This document shows, piece by piece, positions 25,352 to 33,633 of a DNA stretch of 64,000 nucleotides; position 1 is the stretch's first letter, and each line of letters starts with the position of its first letter. The notes under the pieces were generated by a model. It did no database searches. It had not been told where the DNA came from and saw only the letters and a list, made by a program, of their open reading frames with translations. The DNA comes from Collinsella sp. (GTDB taxonomy: Bacteria; Actinomycetota; Coriobacteriia; Coriobacteriales; Coriobacteriaceae): assembly GCA_019414645.1 (NCBI GenBank), contig DXLP01000007.1:7730-71729 (forward strand). Reading direction: 5' to 3'. Both the position numbers and the translations under genes were made by a program.

Positions 25352-26194
25352 CTAACCCAGCAGCTTATCCAGCGCCACTGCAATACCGTCTTCGTTGTTA
25401 TTGGCGGTTACCATCTGGGCAACTGCCTTAACCTCATCGACGGCGTTGCCCATGGCAACACCGGTGCCGGCCCACTCAATCATGGACTTGTCGTTCTGGC
25501 CGTCGCCAAACGAGACGACCTCGCTGGCATCGATACCGAGCTTGGGCAGGGCACCCTCGAGCGCACGGGCTTTGTCGATACCGGGCGCCGTGTACTCAAA
25601 GTACCAGTCGGCCGTAAACATGCCCGAAAGCGTCTGGGTAAAGGGCGCATACATCTCCTCGTAATGCGCCTGCAGGTAGGTCGGATCACCCGCCGTCAGC
25701 AGCTTGTCCACGGGATAAGTGTCCACGACCTCATGCAAGCTCTCGACCTCGCGAATCTTAAGATCGCACGCATCGCGCTCATACTTGACGATATTCTTCT
25801 GCAAGCCGTCAGGCAGCGTGATCATGCAATGGTACGAGTCCTCGACGTGCAAATCGCGACCGAGCGAAATCATAGGGATCACGTCGAAATTGCGCAGATG
25901 ATCAATCAGACGGTGCAGCTCGTCAGCCGGCATGGCCTGGTCAAAAAGGACCTCATCGGTCTGAGCGTCGACCACATGCGCGCCATTAAAGGCAACTAGC
26001 AGACCGTCATGGTTTTGAAGGTCGAGCTCCTGCGCCAAGGCGTGCAACCCCCATGCGGGACGGCCCGAAGCCAAGATGAGCTTAATGCCCGACTCCTGCG
26101 TCGCGAGCAGCTTCTCGCGCGTACGCGGGCTGATGACCTTTTGATCGTTGGTGAGCGTACCGTCGATATCCATTGCGATGGCTTTGATTGCCAT
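25352..26194 (-). CDS. Cof-type HAD phosphatase
   Basis: The ATG at 26194 follows GGGAGG; the open frame upstream of it runs through a terminator and is rejected. The 280-residue protein begins AIKAIAMDIDGTLTNDQKVI (motif I), has ILASGRPAWGLHAL (motif II) and VSFGDGQNDKSMIEWAGTGV (motif III/IV), the standard Cof/YidA subfamily IIB set. Such enzymes dephosphorylate sugar phosphates or flavin precursors. The gene is transcribed alone between two terminators. Confidence 0.9.
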   Translation of the reverse strand: MAIKAIAMDIDGTLTNDQKVISPRTREKLLATQESGIKLILASGRPAWGLHALAQELDLQNHDGLLVAFNGAHVVDAQTDEVLFDQAMPADELHRLIDHLRNFDVIPMISLGRDLHVEDSYHCMITLPDGLQKNIVKYERDACDLKIREVESLHEVVDTYPVDKLLTAGDPTYLQAHYEEMYAPFTQTLSGMFTADWYFEYTAPGIDKARALEGALPKLGIDASEVVSFGDGQNDKSMIEWAGTGVAMGNAVDEVKAVAQMVTANNNEDGIAVALDKLLG

Positions 26195-26367
26195 ATATGC
26201 CTCCCTGTCATTGAACAACCTTGTCTGAGCCATCATACAGAACACCCACGGCGGCGCTGTTTGCAACGGGAAAAATGTCATATTGTCCCAAACATGAACG
26301 GCGCGCCTTCGACGATTGCGATGCCCGTCGAGGCGCCTCCCGATACATTCCATCCTATCCAAATAGC

Positions 26368-26401
26368 AAGGGGCCCGTATCCCAACGGATACGGGCCCCT
26401 T
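26368..26401. terminator. Terminator of pgi
   Basis: A perfect 15-bp stem, AAGGGGCCCGTATCC and GGATACGGGCCCCTT, with a CAAC loop, between pgi and the Cof-type gene. Confidence 0.9.
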
Positions 26402-26430
26402 TCAGCCATAAGCCAACTCAGCCGTAAAGA

Positions 26431-28125
26431 CTACTTGCGATGAGCGCGATAGAACTCGATGAGCGCCTGGGTCGAAGCGTCCTGCTCGGCCTTGGCGGCG
26501 TCGTCGTGGAAGGCCGGGGTGATCTGCTTGGCAAGCTGCTTGCCCAGCTCGACGCCCCACTGGTCGTAGGAGTCGATGCCCCAGACCGTGCCCTCGACAA
26601 ACGTGATGTGCTCGTACAGGGCGATGAGCTCGCCGAGTGCGAACGGGGTCAGCGTGTCGCCGAAGATCGAGGTCGTCGGACGGTTGCCCTCAAAGCAGCG
26701 GGCCGGGACGATCTGCTCGGGCGTGCCCTCGGCACGAACCTCGTCGGCCGTCTTACCAAAGGCGAGCGCCTTGGTCTGGGCCAGGAAGTTGCCCAGGAAC
26801 AGCTCGTGGACGTCCTGGCCGCTGTCGGTTGCGGGGTTGGCAGTGTTGGCGAAAGCGATAAAGTCGGCCGGGACCACCACGGTGCCCTGGTGCAGCAGCT
26901 GGTAGAAGGCGTGCTGACCGTTGGTACCGGGCTCGCCCCAGAAGATCTCACCGGTATCGGAGGTCACAGCGCTGCCGTCCCAGCGGACGTGCTTGCCGTT
27001 GGACTCCATGGTGAGCTGTTGCAGGTAGGCCGGGAAGCGGTGCAGATACTGGCAGTACGGCAGCACGGCGTGGCTCTTGGAACCGAAGAAGTTGACGTAC
27101 CAGACGTTGAGCAGGCCCATCAGCGCGACGGCGTTGTTCTCGAGCGGGGTGTTGCAGAAGTACTCGTCGATGGCGTGGAAGCCCTCAAGGAACTGCTGGA
27201 AGCGCTCGGGGCCGAGCACGACGATCAGCGACAGGCCCACGGCGGAGTCGACAGAGTAGCGGCCGCCGACCCAGTTCCAGAAACCAAAAGCGTTGGCGGG
27301 GTCGATGCCGAAGGCCTCGACCTTCTCGAGTGCGGTGGAAACGGCGACAAAGTGCTTGGCCACGGCCTCGGCGTTCTGCTCATCGGAGCCGTCGATGGCA
27401 CCCTGAGCCTTGAGCTGCTCGAGCATCCAGGTCTTGACCTCACGAGCGTTGGTGAGGGTCTCGAGCGTGGTGAAAGTCTTGGAGACGATAATCACGAGCG
27501 TGGTCTCGGGATCGAGGCCCTTGAGCTTCTCTGCCTGATCGTTGGGGTCGATGTTGGAGATGTAGCGGCAGTCAATACCGGCGTCGGCGTAGGGACGCAG
27601 GGCCTCGTAGGCCATGACCGGGCCCAGATCGGAGCCGCCGATGCCGATGGACACCAGGTGCTCGATCTTTTTGCCGGTAACACCCTTCCACTCACCGGAG
27701 CGCACGCGCTCGGCGAAGGCATACATGCGGTCGAGAACCTCGTGCACGTCGGCGACGACGTCCTGGCCGTCGACGATGAGCTGGCCCTTCTCGCTTGCCG
27801 GGCGGCGCAGCGCGGTGTGCAGGACGGCGCGGTCCTCGGTGGTGTTGATGTGCTCGCCGGAGAACATGGCGTCGCGGCGCTCCTCGAGCTTCACCTCGCG
27901 GGCAAGATCGCACAGCAGCTTGACGGTCTCATCAGTCACCAGGTTCTTGGACAGGTCGAAGTGCAGGTCACCGGCGTCAAAGCTCAGCTTGTTCACGCGC
28001 TCGGCATCGGCGGCGAACCAGGCCTTGAGGTCGATACCCTCGGCCTCGAGCTTCTCCTGATGGGCCTCGAGCGCCTTCCAAGCGGCAGTCGACGTAGCAT
28101 CGATAGGTGCGGCAACAGTTGCCAT
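26431..28125 (-). CDS. pgi: Glucose-6-phosphate isomerase
   Basis: The start at 28125 has GAGGAGG upstream. The 564-residue protein shows [37 protein letters not shown] and [13 protein letters not shown], all classic PGI blocks, and the catalytic region [11 protein letters not shown]. It interconverts glucose 6-phosphate and fructose 6-phosphate in the cytoplasm. The length fits the long (550-residue) bacterial type. It would take in glucose 6-phosphate from the deglycase route located nearby. The gene is transcribed alone. Confidence 0.96.
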   Translation of the reverse strand: MATVAAPIDATSTAAWKALEAHQEKLEAEGIDLKAWFAADAERVNKLSFDAGDLHFDLSKNLVTDETVKLLCDLAREVKLEERRDAMFSGEHINTTEDRAVLHTALRRPASEKGQLIVDGQDVVADVHEVLDRMYAFAERVRSGEWKGVTGKKIEHLVSIGIGGSDLGPVMAYEALRPYADAGIDCRYISNIDPNDQAEKLKGLDPETTLVIIVSKTFTTLETLTNAREVKTWMLEQLKAQGAIDGSDEQNAEAVAKHFVAVSTALEKVEAFGIDPANAFGFWNWVGGRYSVDSAVGLSLIVVLGPERFQQFLEGFHAIDEYFCNTPLENNAVALMGLLNVWYVNFFGSKSHAVLPYCQYLHRFPAYLQQLTMESNGKHVRWDGSAVTSDTGEIFWGEPGTNGQHAFYQLLHQGTVVVPADFIAFANTANPATDSGQDVHELFLGNFLAQTKALAFGKTADEVRAEGTPEQIVPARCFEGNRPTTSIFGDTLTPFALGELIALYEHITFVEGTVWGIDSYDQWGVELGKQLAKQITPAFHDDAAKAEQDASTQALIEFYRAHRK

Positions 28126-28253
28126 AGAGTCCTCCTCAGCATACGGGCGCACGCCTCCATGCGCCCGGACATTCAGATGCCACTATTCTAGCGCAGGTCA
28201 AGACTATAATCAGCGAGCGTTGCCAATCGGCCCCCAAACGGCAACCGACCAAA

Positions 28254-28315
28254 AAGGGACAGGTTTAATTTGGCAGGTCAAACGCTTTACCAATCAAAAA
28301 TAACCTATCCCTTTA
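28254..28315. repeat. Imperfect inverted repeat between pgi and the alcohol dehydrogenase remnant
   Basis: AAAGGGACAGGTTTAATTT and AAAAATAACCTATCCCTTT (ends at 28315) are imperfect complements about 24 bases apart. It could be a terminator of the gene at 28325 or a small mobile remnant, because its end recurs inverted at 28978-28992. Confidence 0.5.
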
Positions 28316-28324
28316 TGCCAAATA

Positions 28325-28852
28325 TTAGGCCGCGGCGCAGACGCTACCGAGCAACTCACGCAGAGGAGACCCGATGCCCTCCAGCAGCTCGGGCGCGATG
28401 ATGGCAAAAACGGGAACCTCGCCGGCGCCCACGACGACAGGCACCTTGCCCTCCGAGACAATGCATCCATAAGGGACAAAGCCGTCTTCGCCGGCATCGA
28501 GCGCCGCCATGCGACGCGCGAGCTCGCGCGCAAAGCTGGCAGTATCGGCATCGCCAATCGCCAGGACAAAGTCCACGCCTTCGTCGGTCGCCAGGGCCAC
28601 GGCTTCGTCGATCAGCTCGTCTCCCCCGGCACCCTCAACCGAGCCGCAGCGGAAAAGTACACGCTCGAGTAGGGCTCGATCAAGCGAGCCAAGTGCCGCC
28701 GAGACAAGTTCATCGCGCGTATGCTTGTCGCCGCCCAACACGACCAGCGCCTTGGTGCCGCCATAGTGGGCAACCAATCGTCCGCACCAGCGAGCCACGT
28801 CTCCATCCGCAACAAGGCGCGTCGGCATACCAAACCCATAGTTGACCATCAT
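28325..28852 (-). CDS. Truncated iron-containing alcohol dehydrogenase-like protein
   Basis: The 175-residue product (start at 28852, GGAAGG upstream; the frame is open to 28900) resembles only the N-terminal NAD-binding domain of Fe-dependent alcohol dehydrogenases: MVNYGFGMPTRLVADGDVA, LVAHYGGTKALVVLGGDKHT and GVDFVLAIGDADTASFAREL. The normal GGGSxxDxAK dinucleotide loop is altered to GDADTASFA and the C-terminal iron-binding domain (normally about 200 further residues with the His ligands) is missing. It is likely non-catalytic or a decayed gene. Exact 15-bp inverted repeats flank the gene. Confidence 0.6.
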   Translation of the reverse strand: MMVNYGFGMPTRLVADGDVARWCGRLVAHYGGTKALVVLGGDKHTRDELVSAALGSLDRALLERVLFRCGSVEGAGGDELIDEAVALATDEGVDFVLAIGDADTASFARELARRMAALDAGEDGFVPYGCIVSEGKVPVVVGAGEVPVFAIIAPELLEGIGSPLRELLGSVCAAA

Positions 28853-28977
28853 TCCCACAACCCTTCCGTGCATGTAGGCCGTATCGATCGTTAGGCTCAT
28901 GCTACGAAGGGAGCTTTTCCGAGCTGTTTCGCGCTCTTTAGGGCTGCGTTAAAACCCAATTCATAACCGACCAAAAC

Positions 28978-28992
28978 AAACCTGTCCCTTTT
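28978..28992. repeat. Inverted copy of the 28253-28267 sequence
   Basis: AAACCTGTCCCTTTT is the exact reverse complement of AAAAGGGACAGGTTT at 28253-28267. The two copies bracket the alcohol dehydrogenase remnant, 725 bp centre to centre. Confidence 0.6.
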
Positions 28993-29031
28993 CGGCAGGT
29001 TTTGACGATGTCTGGGCGAGCGGGTATTATC

Positions 29032-29060
29032 GAACAGGTATTCGATAAGAACATGTGTTT
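29032..29060 (+). promoter_or_regulatory. Tandem LexA (SOS) boxes
   Basis: GAACAGGTATTC (29032-29043) and GAACATGTGTTT (29049-29060) each match the Gram-positive SOS consensus GAAC-N4-GTTC with one mismatch, 17 bp apart. They lie 16 bp before the Y-family polymerase start, which fits damage-induced expression. Confidence 0.7.
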
Positions 29061-29075
29061 GATGGGAGGGCACGG

Positions 29076-30581
29076 GTGGAGCACGGGCAACATACCTATA
29101 TCTGCATCGACCTTAAGACGTTCTACGCCAGTGTCGAGTGCGTCGACCGCGGGCTCGACCCACTCACGACATGCCTGGTCGTTGCCGACGAATCGCGCGG
29201 GCGCACGACCATCTGCCTCGCCATCACGCAGGCTATGAAAGACCTCGGCATCCACAACCGCTGCCGTCTGTTCGAGATTCCCGATGGCATCGACTACATC
29301 AAGGCCGTACCGCGCATGCAGCACTACATGGAGGTGTCGGCGCAAATCTACGGTATCTACCTGGAATACGTCAGTCCGCAAGACATTCACGTCTACTCAA
29401 TTGACGAGTGCTTTATCGACGTGACACCCTATCTGGACCTCTATCACACCGATGCGGAAGACTTCGCCTGCATGCTGCGCGACGAGGTCCTCGCGCGCAC
29501 CGGCATCACGGCGACGGTCGGCATCGGCCCCAACCTATTCCAGGCCAAGGTAGCACTCGATATCACCGCCAAGCACGTGCCCAGTCGCATCGGCAAACTC
29601 GACGACGAGACCTTTCGCAAGGAGATCTGGCCCCATCGCCCCATCGCCGACATCTGGGGCATCGGCCCCGGCGTGGCGGCCCGTCTCGAAAAGTACGGCG
29701 TCTACGACCTGATGGGCGTCGCCGCGCTCGACGAAAACCTGCTTTACGATGAGCTCGGCGTCAATGCCGAGTATCTGATCGACCACGCCTTCGGGCGTGA
29801 GCCGACAACCATCGCCGATATCCAAGCCTATCGCCCGCAAGCGACCTCGACCACCACAGGGCAGGTGCTCTCGAAGGGCTATGCCTACGAGCAGGCCTAC
29901 ACCGTCTTGCGTGAAATGGTCGATGCCGCCGTACTGGACTTGGTCGATAAGCACGTGGTCTGCGACAGCATCTCGCTCTTTGTGGGCTACGCAAGCGAGC
30001 GCGCCGACATACGCCGCCTCGACGCCAGCGGCACGGCGCAGTATATAGACGGCTGCGGACACCTGCGCTCGAGCACGTCGAGTATCGAACCCACCGCAAC
30101 CGCCGGTCCCGAGCTCGCGCCCCGTGCACCCAAGCCCGTCCAGCGCGATGACGAACGGCGCCGTCTGGTGCGCGAGGCGCAGGCAATCGATGGCATCTTT
30201 GTGGGCGAACACGGCGGCAAACCGCGCGGTGGCTATGCTGCCCTCTTTGCGCACTCCAACGCCTCGCGCAAGCTGCCCGAGCGCACCAATTCGTTTAAGA
30301 AGATCATGGGCTATTTCGATGACCTTTGGGCACAAACGGTCGATCCCAAACGACCGGTCAAGCGCATCAACCTGGGATTTGGCAACCTCATGCCGGAGGA
30401 GTTTGCCACCATCGATCTATTTAGCGATGTCGAGGCCGATGAGCGCGAGCGCGAGCTGGCCCGTGCCGTCCTGGCCGTAAAGGGCAAATACGGCAAAAAC
30501 GCGCTCGTCAAGGGGCTGAGCTTTACCGCCGGCGCCACCGCACGCGAACGCAACGATCAGGTCGGAGGACACCGTGCCTAA
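29076..30581 (+). CDS. Y-family DNA polymerase (UmuC-like)
   Basis: The GTG at 29076 follows GGGAGGG; the ATG-led longer frame has no such site and enters the SOS boxes. The 501-residue protein carries YICIDLKTFYASVECV (first catalytic Asp), VYSIDECFIDVTPY (Asp-Glu pair) and a PHRPIADIWGIGPGVAARLE helix-hairpin-helix. These show a translesion polymerase that bypasses damaged bases. A variable C-terminal little-finger region of about 250 residues follows. The next gene, YolD-like, overlaps by 8 bp, as in Firmicutes UvrX/YolD pairs. Confidence 0.88.
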   Translation: MEHGQHTYICIDLKTFYASVECVDRGLDPLTTCLVVADESRGRTTICLAITQAMKDLGIHNRCRLFEIPDGIDYIKAVPRMQHYMEVSAQIYGIYLEYVSPQDIHVYSIDECFIDVTPYLDLYHTDAEDFACMLRDEVLARTGITATVGIGPNLFQAKVALDITAKHVPSRIGKLDDETFRKEIWPHRPIADIWGIGPGVAARLEKYGVYDLMGVAALDENLLYDELGVNAEYLIDHAFGREPTTIADIQAYRPQATSTTTGQVLSKGYAYEQAYTVLREMVDAAVLDLVDKHVVCDSISLFVGYASERADIRRLDASGTAQYIDGCGHLRSSTSSIEPTATAGPELAPRAPKPVQRDDERRRLVREAQAIDGIFVGEHGGKPRGGYAALFAHSNASRKLPERTNSFKKIMGYFDDLWAQTVDPKRPVKRINLGFGNLMPEEFATIDLFSDVEADERERELARAVLAVKGKYGKNALVKGLSFTAGATARERNDQVGGHRA

Positions 30582-30996
30582 ACCAAAGCAACCCATGCGC
30601 CCGCCCACCGCCTTCGAACGCCTGGCCGACCCTGAGGGAAGACGCCGCGCCGCCGACCCCAACCTCACGGCCAACGGCGCCGTTCGCGCCGGACGCGCCG
30701 CGCAGTTTATGCCCTTCGCCGCCCTCACGGGGTACTACGAGCTCGTACGTAAGCAAGAAATCACCATCGAGCCCAAGTGTGAGCTCACGGAAGAAAAAGC
30801 CCTCGAGCTTTCGAAAAAGCTCGAGGGCCTCAAGCGCGGAGACCTGCTCCGCGTGACCTATTACGATACGTACGGCTATCGCTCCCGCACCGGCATCCTC
30901 GACGAGGCACTCCCTGCCTTCAAGCTCCTCAAGCTCAAAGACATCGCCATCGATTTCGATGACATTCTAGACATCAAACTGCGCGGACGAGCCTAG
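30574..30996 (+). CDS. YolD-like protein
   Basis: The 140-residue product starts at a GTG that overlaps the polymerase stop, so translation is coupled. The pattern GRAAQFMPFAALTGYYELVR, followed by two short conserved strands (LLRVTYYDTYGYRSRTGIL), resembles the YolD family, which pairs with Y-family polymerases and is proposed to act like UmuD. A basic, disordered N-terminus of about 45 residues precedes it. The SOS boxes upstream of the polymerase should control both genes. Confidence 0.78.
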   Translation: MPKPKQPMRPPTAFERLADPEGRRRAADPNLTANGAVRAGRAAQFMPFAALTGYYELVRKQEITIEPKCELTEEKALELSKKLEGLKRGDLLRVTYYDTYGYRSRTGILDEALPAFKLLKLKDIAIDFDDILDIKLRGRA

Positions 30997-31022
30997 ACAA
31001 GGAAATGCATCCAAGGCGGCGC

Positions 31023-31406
31023 TTACAGCGTCATGACGTAGTAACCCGCGTCCTTCACGGCCGCCACGAGAGCACCGCGATCGATCGGCTGCTTAGAGCG
31101 CACGCGTGCCGTGTGGTCCGCATACGTCACCGTTGCCCACACGCCATCCAGTGCATTGAGGGCATTGGCCACATTCTGAGCGCAGCCATCGCAGCTCATA
31201 CCGCCGATGAGCAGCTCATCGCTATAGGGGTAGTGGGACAGATCGGTATCCGCAACCACTACCTTCTTGGCCTTCTTACCGCTCGCGCCATCGCTGCAAC
31301 AACTCTTCCCGTGTGTCGAAGCGGCAATGCGACGCAGTCCAAAAAACATGCCGACGGCAATGACGGCCAGCACGATGAGATTCGCAGGGTTGAGCAAGTC
31401 ACTCAT
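31023..31406 (-). CDS. Membrane-anchored heavy-metal-associated (HMA) protein
   Basis: The ATG at 31406 has AAAGGGG upstream. The 127-residue protein has one N-terminal membrane helix (NLIVLAVIAVGMFFGLRRIA), a Cys/Lys-rich linker (SCCSDGASGKKAKK) and a C-terminal HMA domain with the metal site GGMSCDGCAQNV. HMA domains carry Cu(I) or similar ions to P-type ATPases or sensors. No ATPase is adjacent in the window. A CsoR-type operator-like palindrome lies about 30 bp upstream. Confidence 0.82.
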   Translation of the reverse strand: MSDLLNPANLIVLAVIAVGMFFGLRRIAASTHGKSCCSDGASGKKAKKVVVADTDLSHYPYSDELLIGGMSCDGCAQNVANALNALDGVWATVTYADHTARVRSKQPIDRGALVAAVKDAGYYVMTL

Positions 31407-31435
31407 GCGTTCCCCTTTCAAGTAGCCCTATCTAG

Positions 31436-31452
31436 ATACCCCCATGGGGTGT
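31436..31452 (-). promoter_or_regulatory. CsoR-type copper operator candidate
   Basis: ATACCCCCATGGGGTGT is a near-perfect dyad like the CsoR consensus (TACCCC...GGGGTA). It lies directly upstream of the HMA protein gene, where Cu(I) sensing would make sense. No csoR gene is in the window. Confidence 0.55.
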
Positions 31453-31510
31453 CCCCATCTTAACCCAAAACCATGTCCGTTCGATCAATTAGTTTCCCTT
31501 TTCTTACTTT

Positions 31511-31560
31511 TTAGTTGACCTAGGCTTACTTTCGTGTATAAGTTTTCCTAGGTTAACAAG
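31511..31560 (+). promoter_or_regulatory. Promoter of the DUF3793-flavodoxin operon with two CCTAGG dyads
   Basis: Two dyads of the form AGTN3CCTAGGN3ACW, at 31513-31530 and 31541-31558, are spaced 28 bp. A TTGACC -35 (31515-31520) and TATAAG -10 (31537-31542) fall within and between them. This layout fits repression by a dimeric iron- or manganese-sensing regulator of the DtxR or Fur type. The regulator's identity is inference from the iron-linked genes downstream. Confidence 0.5.
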
Positions 31561-31581
31561 TGAGGACTCGAAAGGAGCGAC

Positions 31582-32286
31582 GTGACTCGGACCATTGATA
31601 TCCCGACGTTTCAGGCGGCACTCGTGCGCAACTGCTCCCCCACGCTCGCGGGCATCAAGCCCGCTTCGCTCTTTACCTATCCCGGCGTCTACGCCCGTCA
31701 AGATGGCTCGAGCGCAACCGCGGCAATCGAAGATCGTCGAACGCGTCTGCTCAACGTTATCGCTCAGTGCAATCACGAGCTCGATCCGCTCGGCATCCAC
31801 TTGAGCGTTTTGGTCTGGCGACCTTGTGGGGCGCTCGTCTACGCATACTGCCCCGCGGACCTCATGCACTACCTATCCGACCCCCGAGCCGCAAGCGCGC
31901 TCGCCGCCGAAGGCTACGATATCCGCGACCTGCTCTCATCCCTCGTGCATCTCGCCGCGCGTATCACGCAGGCCAGCAGCAATGCCGCAGAAAGCGCTTA
32001 TGGCGACAGCCTTTGCGCACTCGCCCAAGATAGGCCTTGCGATAAGGGTTGCACCTGCGAGTTCCCCCACGAAATTGGCTACTTTTTGGGCTATCCCTAC
32101 GAAGACGTGCATCAGTTTATCGTCCAGCATGGCGAAAACTACAAGGTCTTTGGCGCCTGGAAGGTCTACACGAATGTCGAGCAGGCGCTCACGACCTTCG
32201 ACTCCTATCGCGCCTGCACGCAATACCTCACCTATGTCTATCAGCAGGGCTACAGCCTGGCACAACTTGCCCAGGCAACCCGATAG
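31582..32286 (+). CDS. DUF3793 family protein
   Basis: The GTG start follows AAAGGAG. The 234-residue protein has the family pattern: C-D-K-G-C-T-C-E-F-P-H-E-I-G-Y-F-L-G-Y-P in the last third, then GENYKVFGAWKVYTNVEQAL and a final FDSYRACTQYL. DUF3793 genes often neighbour flavodoxin and iron-transport genes in anaerobes. Conserved Cys residues suggest a metal or redox role, but no activity is established. The flavodoxin gene starts 46 bp downstream in the same operon. Confidence 0.88.
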   Translation: MTRTIDIPTFQAALVRNCSPTLAGIKPASLFTYPGVYARQDGSSATAAIEDRRTRLLNVIAQCNHELDPLGIHLSVLVWRPCGALVYAYCPADLMHYLSDPRAASALAAEGYDIRDLLSSLVHLAARITQASSNAAESAYGDSLCALAQDRPCDKGCTCEFPHEIGYFLGYPYEDVHQFIVQHGENYKVFGAWKVYTNVEQALTTFDSYRACTQYLTYVYQQGYSLAQLAQATR

Positions 32287-32332
32287 AACGTATAAACCGC
32301 GGCCGCGTGCCGCACAACCGAAAGGACTCAAC

Positions 32333-32752
32333 ATGAGCAAGATTGCCGTCGTCTATTGGAGCGGTACGGGTAACACCGAAGCCATGGCCAACTTCGTCGC
32401 CGAGGGCGCGACGTCAGCCGGAGCCGAGGCAGAGGCTATCTCCTGCGCCGACTTCTCCGCCGACAAGGCCGCCGAATATGATGCCTTCGCCTTCGGCTGC
32501 CCCGCCATGGGCTCCGAGGAGCTTGAGTATGACGAGTTTCAGCCTATGTGGGATGAGGTCAAGGAGACCCTCGGCGACAAGAAGGTCGTCCTCTTTGGCT
32601 CCTATTCGTGGGCCGAGGGCGAGTGGATGGACAACTGGAAGGCCGACGCCGACGAGGCCGGCGTCAACGTCGTGGACTCCGTCATTTGCTACGATGCGCC
32701 CGACGATGAGGGCGAGGCGGCCTGCAAGGCCCTCGGAGCCGAGCTGGCCTAG
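32333..32752 (+). CDS. Flavodoxin
   Basis: The 139-residue protein begins KIAVVYWSGTGNTEAMANFV with the phosphate loop SGTGNTE for FMN. A FGCPAMGSEELEYDEFQPMW loop and a VLFGSYSWAEGEWMDNW segment make the flavin pocket. It is a short-chain flavodoxin, a low-potential electron carrier that replaces ferredoxin when iron is scarce. A strong terminator follows. Paired operator-like dyads upstream of the operon fit iron-responsive control. Confidence 0.93.
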   Translation: MSKIAVVYWSGTGNTEAMANFVAEGATSAGAEAEAISCADFSADKAAEYDAFAFGCPAMGSEELEYDEFQPMWDEVKETLGDKKVVLFGSYSWAEGEWMDNWKADADEAGVNVVDSVICYDAPDDEGEAACKALGAELA

Positions 32753-32808
32753 CAGCGCCACGCGCCTCATCGAATCGGGCCCATCTCAAAACACGACTGC
32801 ACCCTACA

Positions 32809-32843
32809 AAAGCGGAGGCTGGAATCAATCCAGCCCCCGCTTT
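32809..32843. terminator. Bidirectional terminator
   Basis: AAAGCGG-A-GGCTGGA pairs with TCCAGCC-C-CCGCTTT around a short loop. It separates the plus-strand flavodoxin operon from the convergent ABC transporter genes. Confidence 0.85.
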
Positions 32844-32868
32844 CCGTAAGGATAGCTTTGCAAAGCAG

Positions 32869-33621
32869 CTACGAGATATTGCCCAAGAAAGCCTTGGTGC
32901 GCTCGCTCTTGGGGTGGTCGAAGACCTCGCTCGGCGTACCCTCTTCCACAATGACGCCGCCGTCCATAAAGACGACGCGGTCGGCGACATCGCGGGCAAA
33001 GCCCATCTCGTGCGTCACGACGATCATGGTCATGCCGTCGCGCGCCAAGTCGCGCATGACGCCCAGGACGTCGCGCACGAGCTCGGGGTCGAGCGCGGAC
33101 GTGGCCTCATCAAAAAGCATCACGTGCGGGTTCATCGACAGGGCGCGGGCGATGGCCACGCGCTGTTGCTGGCCGCCCGAAAGCTGGCTCGGCATAAAGT
33201 CGATACGCTCGGCCAAGCCCACCTTGGTCAGCTCCTCGACGGCAATCTTCTCGGCCTCTTCCTTGCTGCGCTTGAGTACCTTTTGCTGCGCGAGCATGAC
33301 GTTCTTTTTGACTGACAGATGCGGGAACAAATTGAACTGCTGGAACACCATGCCCAAATGCGTACGTACCTTGTTAAGGTCGACGCCCTTGGCGCACACG
33401 TCCACGCCCTCAACGACGATCGAGCCGCTCGTGGGATGCTCCAGACGATTGATGCAGCGAAGCATCGTCGACTTGCCCGAGCCCGAAGGACCCAGGACTA
33501 CGACGACCTCGCCCTTGTGCACATCCAGATCGATATCGCGCAGGACCACGTTATCGCCAAAGGCCTTCTGGAGGTTCTTGATGCTGACGACGACCTCGTT
33601 CGAGTTATTGGTTTCGCTCAT
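32869..33621 (-). CDS. Polar amino acid ABC transporter, ATP-binding protein
   Basis: The 250-residue protein has Walker [14 protein letters not shown]-loop [12 protein letters not shown], signature [15 protein letters not shown], Walker [17 protein letters not shown] and the H-loop THE. The GlnQ/HisP type is clear. It is 12 bp downstream of the permease gene. The three genes (binding protein, permease, ATPase) form one transporter for polar amino acids such as glutamine, cystine or arginine. Confidence 0.95.
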   Translation of the reverse strand: MSETNNSNEVVVSIKNLQKAFGDNVVLRDIDLDVHKGEVVVVLGPSGSGKSTMLRCINRLEHPTSGSIVVEGVDVCAKGVDLNKVRTHLGMVFQQFNLFPHLSVKKNVMLAQQKVLKRSKEEAEKIAVEELTKVGLAERIDFMPSQLSGGQQQRVAIARALSMNPHVMLFDEATSALDPELVRDVLGVMRDLARDGMTMIVVTHEMGFARDVADRVVFMDGGVIVEEGTPSEVFDHPKSERTKAFLGNIS

Positions 33622-33633
33622 GATAGGACCTCC

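Noticed and set aside
26440..28191. 583-codon open frame on the plus strand
   Set aside because: It lies fully opposite pgi, which has a good ribosome site and all family motifs. Long antisense frames are common in high-GC genes.
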